Shown piece by piece: positions 15,127 through 20,880 of a DNA stretch of 20,880 nt (position 1 is the stretch's first letter; every line of letters begins with the position of its first letter). A program made the position numbers and the translations under genes. Under the pieces are notes generated by a model that was given only the letters and a program-made list of their open reading frames with translations, was not told the origin of the DNA and ran no database searches. Location: NCBI GenBank assembly GCA_012798365.1, contig JAAZNH010000226.1, positions 1 through 20,880 on the forward strand. Reading direction: 5' to 3'. Source of the stretch: Methanomicrobiales archaeon. Lineage in GTDB: Archaea > Halobacteriota > Methanomicrobia > Methanomicrobiales > Methanospirillaceae.

Positions 15127-15144
15127 TCCCTCCCATGCTCTTCC

Positions 15145-15166
15145 GGGAAGAATTATTCCCTTTTTT
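15145..15166 (+). terminator. Hairpin and oligo-T after the nitroreductase gene
   Basis: GGGAA (15145-15149) and TTCCC (15156-15160) form a stem with a 6-base loop directly followed by T6 (15161-15166), close to a classical intrinsic terminator. Farther on, 15175-15195 (ATTACC, 9-base loop, GGTAAT) and 15257-15269 (GGTGC, ACG, GCACC, then TTTT) are further small hairpins. The rest of 15127-15310 shows no gene. Confidence 0.65.
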
Positions 15167-15310
15167 CTGTCGTGATTACCCTGCCTGCAGGTAATGATGA
15201 AAAACATGAAATATCTGTTTTAAACAAAAAGCAGACGGGAACATAAAGGGGTTCGCGGTGCACGGCACCTTTTCGTATCCATCCCGTTCCCGGCAGATGT
15301 GCTGCCCTGA

Positions 15311-16588
15311 TCACTTACTTCCGGGGTTTGGGCTGACCCGTTCTCCTTCGGTTACGGCCCGGACAAGTGCCCGGGCTGTTTCAATATCGCCTTCTTCAGC
15401 ACTTGCGCGGATGGAGAACGTGACATCGGTGATTAGTTTCTTTGCAAGGACCCGCGTCAGGTCATCGATGACCGCAGCCGCTTTTGGATCGGCAGTGCCG
15501 AGCCGTGCCAGCGCCCGGTCCCGCTCTTTTATCCGTACGGATTCAGACCAGGTGTGAAGGGCTCCAAGGACATCATCCGCGGAACGGCGGTTAAGGTGTT
15601 TGAGGAAGATGAAGAGCTCTGCCTCGACAAAGTCATGCGCCCGTTGGGCTTCCGCTTTGCGGGAGCTCATGGTCTGTTCGTTTATCAGCCGCAGGTTGTC
15701 GATAGTGAAGAGCCGGACCCCGTCAATGGAATCCGCCCCTTCTTCGACATCGCGGGGCTGCGCAATATCAACGATGAGCAGCGGCCGGGGGTGCCCCTCA
15801 ACCGGCCAGCACCGGTCCTTCATGGCATGGGCAAGTTCCGCTTTCTTAATGACCGGATGAGGTGCAGAGGTGCAGGAGATGACCACGTCCGAGAGCGTGA
15901 TGTAATGATAGAGTTCGGAAAGCCGTACGGCTTTACCGCCAATCTTGTCTGCAAGGATTACTGCCCGGCCATAGGTGCGGTTGGCCACGTACATGGCAGT
16001 GAGCTTTTTTGCCCCGAGTGCCTGTGCCACAAGAAGCCCCATCTCACCGCTGCCGACCACAAGGATATGTTTTCCTTCCAGGCTGCCGATCTCCGCTTCA
16101 GCCAGCTGGACCGCCGCAGACCCGATAGAGACTGCTCCGCGGTTGATCATCGTCCGCTTCCGGACCTCGATACCAACATGGATCGCTTTTGTCACGCAAT
16201 GCTCAAGAAGGGGTGAAACCGTGCCGGCCTCATGGCCATCGCCAAGCGCTTTTTTAAGCTGGCCGATGATCTGGTCCTCTCCCACAATCATCGAGTCAAT
16301 TCCCGATGCCAGGGAAAAGAGGTGCCGGAGAGCTCCGGTATCCTCATGCATGAAAAAGCCGGACCGGCCCTGGCGGACAAGGAACGCTTTAAGCTCCTCC
16401 GGGGCCCCCTCCACGATCACTTCAACCCGGTTGCAGGTCTGCAGGATGAGGACGCCACAAAACGCTTCCTTTGCCGCTGCAAGGAAGGCGGGTTCGTCAT
16501 CGAACCGGAATGCCTCGATGGACTTCACATCCGCGGTATGATGGCTGACCCCGGCGATCGCGATGCAGAATCCTTCCGGGGTACTCAT
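15311..16588 (-). CDS. hemA: Glutamyl-tRNA reductase
   Basis: The 425-residue enzyme reduces glutamyl-tRNA(Glu) to glutamate-1-semialdehyde with NADPH, the entry step of tetrapyrrole synthesis in archaea. It has the N-terminal IAGVSHHTADV (11-21), the catalytic cysteine in LQTCNRVEV (Cys52), FSLASGIDSMIVGEDQIIGQ (91-110), the NADPH-binding strand HILVVGSGEMG near 174-184, and a C-terminal dimerisation helix region rich in Arg/Glu. The length is normal. The ATG at 16588 overlaps the sirC stop in an ATGA junction (16585-16588), so translation is coupled. No heme-sensitive N-terminal extension of the enterobacterial kind can be identified. Confidence 0.97.
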   Translation of the reverse strand: MSTPEGFCIAIAGVSHHTADVKSIEAFRFDDEPAFLAAAKEAFCGVLILQTCNRVEVIVEGAPEELKAFLVRQGRSGFFMHEDTGALRHLFSLASGIDSMIVGEDQIIGQLKKALGDGHEAGTVSPLLEHCVTKAIHVGIEVRKRTMINRGAVSIGSAAVQLAEAEIGSLEGKHILVVGSGEMGLLVAQALGAKKLTAMYVANRTYGRAVILADKIGGKAVRLSELYHYITLSDVVISCTSAPHPVIKKAELAHAMKDRCWPVEGHPRPLLIVDIAQPRDVEEGADSIDGVRLFTIDNLRLINEQTMSSRKAEAQRAHDFVEAELFIFLKHLNRRSADDVLGALHTWSESVRIKERDRALARLGTADPKAAAVIDDLTRVLAKKLITDVTFSIRASAEEGDIETARALVRAVTEGERVSPNPGSK

Positions 16589-17208
16589 GACAGGTACCTC
16601 GCCTTCACATCATCCCAGACATCGGGCCGGTGTGCCTCAAGCGCGGCCCAGACGGCCGGGTCATTCAGGACCTTTTCCAGGATTGCGGCACGTTTCTTCT
16701 GGTCGGGTTCCGCAGCCTTGAGGACCTCGCGGAGCCGGATCTGGAGGGCGATCATATCATCAAGGGCGGGAAATGTGTCATTGATCCGGTCACGGATATA
16801 CCGGGAAACCGCAGGGCTGTTTCCCATGGTGCTGACCGCGATGAGGTAGTTCTCGCCCCGCGAGACGGCGGGCATGATGACATCGCCGGTCTCGCCATCC
16901 GCGTTATTGAACAGGATCCCGGTTGCCTTGCAGAGCCGGCCGATCCGGTTGTTGATCTCCGGCTCAGACGTTGCTGCAATGACAAGAAATGCTCCGGTGA
17001 GGATGACGGCAAGGTTCCGGCCGGATTCAGTTACCAGATCCATATCCTTCTTTGTCACCTTCATGGCATCAAAGGCCGGAACAAATGACCGGCTGACGAC
17101 GACGATATCGGCCTTGCCGGAAAAATACGCCGCCTTTCGTGCGGCCACATCCCCCCCGCCGAAAATGACGATGCGCCGGCCGGAACAGTCAATGTAGAGA
17201 GGGATCAT
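16585..17208 (-). CDS. Precorrin-2 dehydrogenase / siroheme synthase N-terminal type
   Basis: The 207-residue protein is of the CysG-N / Met8 family, which oxidises precorrin-2 to sirohydrochlorin with NAD+ and in some members also inserts iron. The Rossmann loop is IVIFGGGDVAARKAAYF (13-29), with AFLVIAATSEPEINNRIGRLCKATGILFNNAD (73-104) typical of the family, followed by MPAVSRGENYLIAVSTMGNSPAVSRYIRDRI (111-141), the conserved dimer and substrate segment. The size fits the stand-alone archaeal form (often called SirC) without methyltransferase domain; that activity is encoded by cobA at 8874-9638. It leads a two-gene unit with hemA. A/T sequence at 17224-17233 may be its promoter and would give an almost leaderless mRNA. 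Confidence 0.94.
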   Translation of the reverse strand: MIPLYIDCSGRRIVIFGGGDVAARKAAYFSGKADIVVVSRSFVPAFDAMKVTKKDMDLVTESGRNLAVILTGAFLVIAATSEPEINNRIGRLCKATGILFNNADGETGDVIMPAVSRGENYLIAVSTMGNSPAVSRYIRDRINDTFPALDDMIALQIRLREVLKAAEPDQKKRAAILEKVLNDPAVWAALEAHRPDVWDDVKARYLS

Positions 17209-17320
17209 CTGATATTAGATAGAGTGATATTCCACAAAAAACCTGTCATCTGCGTTCCGGATCCCGGCCGGACGAAAGGAGCGGTAAAATACCGGTTTTT
17301 CGACCTGCGGTTCGATATGC

Positions 17321-17326
17321 TTAAAT
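17321..17326 (+). promoter_or_regulatory. TATA box for tRNA-Gly
   Basis: TTAAAT preceded by ATGC, centred about 33 bases before the mature tRNA 5' end. Transcription would start near 17349, giving a leader of a few bases for RNase P removal. Confidence 0.5.
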
Positions 17327-17356
17327 CATAGTACTACCCACATTGTAGAGCACACT

Positions 17357-17428
17357 GCGCCGATAGTGTAGTGGTTATCACTAGGCGTTGCCAACGCCTA
17401 AACCCGGGTTCGAGTCCCGGTCGGCGCA
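17357..17428 (+). tRNA. tRNA-Gly (anticodon GCC)
   Basis: A complete cloverleaf of 72 bases. The acceptor stem is GCGCCGA (17357-17363) with TCGGCGC (17421-17427) and discriminator A at 17428. The anticodon stem is AGGCG/CGCCT (17383-17387, 17395-17399) around loop TTGCCAA with anticodon GCC at 17390-17392, reading GGC and GGT. The T arm is CCGGG-TTCGAGT-CCCGG (17404-17420). No intron, and the 3' CCA is not encoded. Confidence 0.98.
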
Positions 17429-17449
17429 TACCAGGCCATCCGGCCCCTG

Positions 17450-17463
17450 TTTTTCTTTATTTT
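17450..17463 (+). terminator. T-rich terminator after tRNA-Gly
   Basis: T5, T3 and T4 runs separated by single or paired other bases start about 22 bases after the tRNA 3' end, typical for archaeal tRNA genes. Confidence 0.55.
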
Positions 17464-17475
17464 CCTGACAAGTCT

Positions 17476-17550
17476 CCTGACGTATGGATCGGAATGAATC
17501 CCATTCCGTTCAACTTCACATCACGCCTGAAAGATCCGTAAATCGTCAGG
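17476..17550. repeat. Nested inverted repeat across the 3' end of the PAS-HTH gene
   Basis: Outer arms CCTGACG (17476-17482) and CGTCAGG (17544-17550) are perfect. Directly inside, TATGGATC (17483-17490) pairs with GATCCGTA (17533-17540) with one G-T pair; a 3-base bulge separates them. A third hairpin, GGAATG-AATCC-CATTCC (17491-17507), starts right at the inner end. The outer right arm contains the gene's stop codon (17546-17548). It could act as a terminator or mRNA 3' stabiliser, but no long T run follows. Confidence 0.7.
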
Positions 17551-20104
17551 GGATTTCCCAGAATATCCCGATAATGCCAAGGGGGTTGCCGCGGGCATCC
17601 CGCACCGGGGTCTTGATAGTCTTGACCCGTTTCATGGTGGTATCAACCAGATACTCCTCCACAATCTCTTCAGACCGTCCGGAGTGGATAAGCCGCTGGT
17701 CATCCTCCCGGTATTTGTCAGCCAGTTCACGGGGATAAAAATCATAATCGGTCATTCCGGCGATTTCTTCAGGAAAGATCTTGAGATCCGCTGCATAGTT
17801 ATTATTGCAGGAGATATAGACAGAGTTGACATCCTTGAAAAAGATCCGCTGGGGCAGGTTCTCGATGAGTGAGCGATATCGTTCCTCGGATTCCCGTAGT
17901 GCATCCTCGGTATTTTTCCTCTCGGTAATATCCCGGATCGATTCAATAGCGGCAATTTTCTCCCCGTGCTCATCATACACGGGGGTTGCTTTTGCCCATA
18001 AAACCCCATTGCCCCCATGGATTCCCGGGAGGGTGTTTTCGGCGATAAACAGGTCCCCTTCTTTCTGCAGCATGAGGTAATTACCGATACCGTTGTCATC
18101 TTCCGGATGGAACACCAGGTCGGCAAGGATGCGCCGCCGCTCACCATAGAACGGGATGGCATATTCATGGTCGCCTTTTCCCAGCATTTCCTTCGCTTTC
18201 ACGCCGGTCATCGCTTCAATCGCCCGGTTCCATGCAATGACCCTGCCATCCCTGTTAATGACAAAGGTGGCATCCGGAAGGTGGTTGAAAATACTGGCAA
18301 GTTCCTTACGCGAACGCTCGAGTGCCATCTCGGCATTTCTGCGATCCGTTACATCGATAAAAAACCCGACATTACAGGTGGCACCATTGATCACGAGCGT
18401 TGATGAGATGATATCGGTATAAATCAGGGTCCCGTCCTTTCGCAGGCAGGGAACCGCCGGAACCATCTTCTTCTCCCCGCGGGCCATTGCATCAAATTCC
18501 GTGAAAATGAAAGGAAGGTCTGAGGCCGGGTGGATTGTTTCAATGCTTCGGGTGAGTAACTCTTCTTCAGAATAGCCAAGCATCCTGCACATGGCCGGGT
18601 TTGCCTGCTGGATCGTGCGGGTCTGGATATCCACGGCAATAATTCCCTCCGCTGCACCCTCAAAGAGGAACCGGTATTGTTCCTGCCGTTCCTTGAGGGT
18701 ACGCTCTGCATCACGGCGTTCAGAAATATCGGCAATGAAACAACAGCAGTACGATTTTTCTTTAAATTCCAGGAAATTCAGGACCAGCTCCACCGGAACT
18801 TCACCCCGCCGGGTGATCAGCACAGATTCACGGGTACTATGCCGCCCGGCCCGGATAGTATCCCAGATTGAATCCCAGTGCATCTTCAGGCTCTCCGGCA
18901 GGAATTCAAAGAGATTCCTGGTGAGAAGTTCCCGGTAGGAATACCCGATATACTCATAGGCCCTCTTATTCATGTAGATAAAGCGGCCCTCCCGGTCAAT
19001 CCAGATGATGAGATAGGAGGCATTGTCCATGGCAAACTGGGTGAACTGGAGGTGGAAATCTGCTTTTTCCCGGTTGGAGATCTCATTATACAACTGCTTG
19101 TTGAGCTCGCGGATTTCCGCTTCCGATTCATGGACGCGTTTTTCTGATTCATGGTGTTTTGCAAGAAGCCTCTCTTCGTTCTTTTTCCAGCCCGTGATAT
19201 CAAGCCCGGTTGCCCGGTATTTCCGGGCCTCCCCGGCATCGGTGAAATACCCGGTGAACGTCCAGCGCTGCCAGCGCGATTCGCCGCTTTTTGTCACAAC
19301 CCGGAATTCTTCAATGATTTGGGGGCGGTCAATCGTGAGGGACGCAATACTTTTTTTAATCTTTTTACAATCAGAATCAGCGATCACAAGATGCCATTTC
19401 TGGCCGATGAGATCGGTTTTGCTTTTCTGCATCATCCTGCAGTAAGCGGCATTTACCAGGATCAGGATCCCGTGCGGATCAAAAACACAAATATATTCAA
19501 TCTCATTAAGCTCTGGTTCAGAAAGATCCTGTTCCTTGGCAGGAACGGCCCCCTGCTCACCTCCGGACTCCGGGTCAATAACAAGCGATACGCCCGGGCT
19601 CCCGTTCTCAAAAAACACCGGACTCACGGTTACCTTTCCGGCAAAGGTTCGATCACCGGCGATAATCCTCGCGTCAGTACGGCGTTCGTTTCCTTTCAGC
19701 CCGTTTAAAAGCAGATGATGGATATCCGGATTGCATTCTAGGGTGAACGGGAGGTCTCTGATTTTCTTTCCCAGGATTTCATCCCTGCTCACCCGCAACG
19801 ATTCTTCGGCAGTTGCGTTCAGGCCGATTACAATAAGCATATGGTTGAACTGGATTACGCCGCTGCGTGCCAGGCGGAAAACTGCGTCAGCCGGGAGCCG
19901 GTTACCCAGGGAATAGATCTTGGCAGCACCGAGGCGACGGACGGTTACACGGCCCTGCATCTGGAGCATATCCAGGTATTTTGCAACAGAGTTCCGGTTA
20001 ATGCCAAGCATTTCCGATACCTGCCGGATACTCATGCCATCCGGATGCTTTGCCAGTAATTCCTTAATGAGCATCTGTTCATCACGGAACTTTTCGGTTG
20101 CCAT
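17546..20104 (-). CDS. HTH plus multi-PAS sensory regulator without kinase domain
   Basis: The 852-residue protein has an N-terminal winged helix (about 10-70: MSIRQVSEMLGINRNSVAKYL is the recognition region, then the wing GRVTVRRLGAAKIYSL), suggesting DNA binding. About six PAS domains follow, near 75-180, 195-308, 350-465, 470-592, 600-728 and 738-852. The later ones carry typical S-box endings such as VTDRRNAE and IRDITERKN. A coiled segment lies at about 308-350. There is no histidine kinase, GGDEF or other output domain; the protein stops at GIFWEIP, in the final strand of the last PAS domain. It is therefore best read as a one-component regulator with stacked intracellular sensors, a layout seen in Methanomicrobiales. 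C-terminal truncation is possible but no kinase remnant follows. No membrane helix is evident. The mRNA is probably near-leaderless. Confidence 0.88.
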   Translation of the reverse strand: MATEKFRDEQMLIKELLAKHPDGMSIRQVSEMLGINRNSVAKYLDMLQMQGRVTVRRLGAAKIYSLGNRLPADAVFRLARSGVIQFNHMLIVIGLNATAEESLRVSRDEILGKKIRDLPFTLECNPDIHHLLLNGLKGNERRTDARIIAGDRTFAGKVTVSPVFFENGSPGVSLVIDPESGGEQGAVPAKEQDLSEPELNEIEYICVFDPHGILILVNAAYCRMMQKSKTDLIGQKWHLVIADSDCKKIKKSIASLTIDRPQIIEEFRVVTKSGESRWQRWTFTGYFTDAGEARKYRATGLDITGWKKNEERLLAKHHESEKRVHESEAEIRELNKQLYNEISNREKADFHLQFTQFAMDNASYLIIWIDREGRFIYMNKRAYEYIGYSYRELLTRNLFEFLPESLKMHWDSIWDTIRAGRHSTRESVLITRRGEVPVELVLNFLEFKEKSYCCCFIADISERRDAERTLKERQEQYRFLFEGAAEGIIAVDIQTRTIQQANPAMCRMLGYSEEELLTRSIETIHPASDLPFIFTEFDAMARGEKKMVPAVPCLRKDGTLIYTDIISSTLVINGATCNVGFFIDVTDRRNAEMALERSRKELASIFNHLPDATFVINRDGRVIAWNRAIEAMTGVKAKEMLGKGDHEYAIPFYGERRRILADLVFHPEDDNGIGNYLMLQKEGDLFIAENTLPGIHGGNGVLWAKATPVYDEHGEKIAAIESIRDITERKNTEDALRESEERYRSLIENLPQRIFFKDVNSVYISCNNNYAADLKIFPEEIAGMTDYDFYPRELADKYREDDQRLIHSGRSEEIVEEYLVDTTMKRVKTIKTPVRDARGNPLGIIGIFWEIP

Positions 20105-20127
20105 CGTGTATTCCAGAGAATATCAGA

Positions 20128-20141
20128 TTTAATATATAATA
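20128..20141 (-). promoter_or_regulatory. TATA box for the PAS-HTH gene
   Basis: ATTATATATTAAA on the minus strand, centred 30 bases before the ATG at 20104. Predicted start of transcription is within about five bases of the start codon, and no ribosome site is visible between. Confidence 0.6.
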
Positions 20142-20180
20142 TTTACCTATGCTTGGCATTTGTGCCTTGCATATAAGTGT

Positions 20181-20189
20181 TTTTATATA
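20181..20189 (+). promoter_or_regulatory. Divergent TATA box with structured leader
   Basis: TTTTATATA on the plus strand predicts transcription from about 20210. The first transcribed bases contain TAAGGAGG, a near-perfect ribosome site, yet no ATG, GTG or TTG lies at a usable distance. GGAGGA (20220-20225) can pair with TCCTCC (20243-20248), and CGGGC-ACT-GCCCG (20277-20289) forms a second small hairpin. This may be an untranslated leader or a small RNA. Confidence 0.5.
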
Positions 20190-20322
20190 CTGTTGGTGTG
20201 AGTTCCCAATCACCGTAAGGAGGAACTCCGGGCGACAAACCATCCTCCGGGCCCTGCACCGATACAGGGGACGGGACGGGCACTGCCCGAACAGACAACG
20301 GGAAAACACAGACGAGGCCGCT

Positions 20323-20475
20323 ATGGAGAAAACCAGATTAGCAGAATGTAACAGGAAACGCCAACCTGCAAAACAGGCGGGGACAACAAAACCCAGCGGT
20401 GAACTGAGGGGAAGAATTTCCTGGGGCAGGGTTACGTACAGCTTTGACGAGTTTCGGGAACTCCTGTTGAAATGA
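20323..20475 (+). CDS. Possible small protein of unknown function (50 residues)
   Basis: From the first ATG downstream of the promoter at 20181-20189 the frame gives 50 residues starting MEKTRLAECNRKRQ and ending SFDEFRELLLK. The composition is strongly basic in the first half, and the second half (GRISWGRVTYSFDEFRELL) looks like a folded segment. GAGG lies five bases before the ATG. The stop is a TGA at 20473-20475, after which the same frame stays open to the window edge, so this may be the 5' part of an interrupted gene. I recognise no family. Confidence 0.4.
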   Translation: MEKTRLAECNRKRQPAKQAGTTKPSGELRGRISWGRVTYSFDEFRELLLK

Positions 20476-20511
20476 CCTGAGCCACCAGTGCACGGAAAAA
20501 ATCTCTTTACA

Positions 20512-20880
20512 ATGATCAGGCACCATACGAAATCCCGTATGGTTTCCAGTATTTTCGGGGGAAAACAGATGATCCGGAACCAGTTATCAATTCATACCAG
20601 GGAAAAGCATGCAGAACACGGAACAATGCCCCATGCACTCTCCGCATCGGAACGATTCCTTCTGATGAATATTACCGGTGGGATCTCAGGAAGTCAGGCA
20701 GCAGGCACCCCCTTTGGGACAACACCTGTATTGAGGGAAACGGACTTCCGGTTCAGCGGGAAATACCGGGAAACAGACTGGACTGAGCACCAGGATTTGG
20801 GCATAGTTGGTTCTCAGGAACAGGTTTCGGCCAGGTACCGAAAAACCAGTACCCCCACGGAACCGTCATCTACCGGGGAG
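20512..20880 (+). CDS. Unidentified open frame running off the window
   Basis: From the ATG at 20512 (or a GTG at 20488) the frame is open for 123 codons to the last base. It lies in the same frame as the possible small protein at 20323-20475, separated from it by one TGA and 36 bases. The translation begins MIRHHTKSRMVSSIFGGKQ and includes HALSASERFLLMNITGG and TPFGTTPVLRETDFRFSGK. It is polar, rich in Arg, Thr, Ser and Gly, with no membrane segment and no motif I recognise with confidence. The pattern FRFSGKYRETDW is faintly like an RHS/YD-repeat ending, but this is weak. No ribosome site precedes the ATG. It could be a gene, a decaying gene or chance. Confidence 0.3.
   Translation, partial: MIRHHTKSRMVSSIFGGKQMIRNQLSIHTREKHAEHGTMPHALSASERFLLMNITGGISGSQAAGTPFGTTPVLRETDFRFSGKYRETDWTEHQDLGIVGSQEQVSARYRKTSTPTEPSSTGE
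20522..20543 (+). repeat. Perfect 8-base hairpin
   Basis: ACCATACG (20522-20529) and CGTATGGT (20536-20543) with loop AAATCC form a perfect stem. It lies about 47 bases after the TGA at 20473-20475 and is followed by TTCCAGTATTTTC, a poor T run. It could be the terminator of the short upstream gene or an mRNA element. Confidence 0.6.

Noticed and set aside
15200..15231. A/T-rich stretch downstream of hemA as a possible small gene or origin element
   Set aside because: No reading frame or repeat pattern is present; it is best explained as part of the hemA termination region.
15554..16216. 220-codon plus-strand frame
   Set aside because: Antisense to hemA with no recognisable domain.
20473..20475. 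UGA recoded as selenocysteine
   Set aside because: Selenocysteine use in archaea is known mainly from Methanococcales and Methanopyrus, the flanking residues match no selenoprotein, and the hairpin downstream is not shown to be a SECIS element.

Overview
The window looks like chromosomal DNA of a methanogenic archaeon, most likely a Methanoregula-type member of the Methanomicrobiales. The basis is a coenzyme F420 gene (cofE), an archaeal Sec61-beta gene, a DUF1922-type zinc-ribbon gene, TATA boxes about 25-30 bases from start codons (several implying leaderless mRNAs), oligo-T terminators, a tRNA gene without encoded CCA, and PAS-rich signalling proteins of the kind common in that order. This taxonomic placement is inference; no database search was possible.

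Layout. 1-2239 (minus strand): an amidohydrolase, a universal stress protein and a four-CBS-domain protein cut by the window edge, all in one direction. 2285-2455: a 56-residue Sec61-beta gene, divergent from the amidohydrolase and convergent with cofE (2462-3220, minus). 3221-4022: an 800-base stretch without a credible gene, holding an imperfect tandem array (period about 222-226 bases) of G-rich hairpin units. 4023-4307: DUF1922-type zinc ribbon. 4437-7031 (minus): a PAS histidine kinase followed by a 14-helix DHA2-type efflux transporter. 7152-8411: a HI0933-type flavoprotein.

8408-17208 is dominated by tetrapyrrole synthesis on the minus strand. hemB, hemL, hemC and cobA overlap each other by 10-11 bases and are followed by a PsiE-like membrane protein. 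sirC and hemA form a second unit overlapping by 4 bases. Between the two units lie a flavodoxin-fold protein (upstream of hemB, same strand), a lipoprotein and a nitroreductase-family protein (plus strand). Together hemA-hemL-hemB-hemC-cobA-sirC lead from glutamyl-tRNA to sirohydrochlorin, the precursor of siroheme, F430 and corrinoids, except that uroporphyrinogen-III synthase (hemD) is not seen here.

17357-17428 is tRNA-Gly(GCC). 17546-20104 (minus) encodes an 852-residue protein with an N-terminal winged helix and about six PAS domains but no kinase domain. 20105-20880 holds divergent promoters, a structured leader, a possible 50-codon gene, and a frame that continues open past a single TGA to the window end; its identity is unknown.

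The parts least explained by known genes are the G-rich tandem array (3435-3943), the nested inverted repeat across the stop codon of the PAS gene (17476-17550), the perfect 21-base duplication at the lipoprotein start, the palindrome upstream of the flavoprotein, and the interrupted reading frame at the right end. No complete new multi-gene system is demonstrated.
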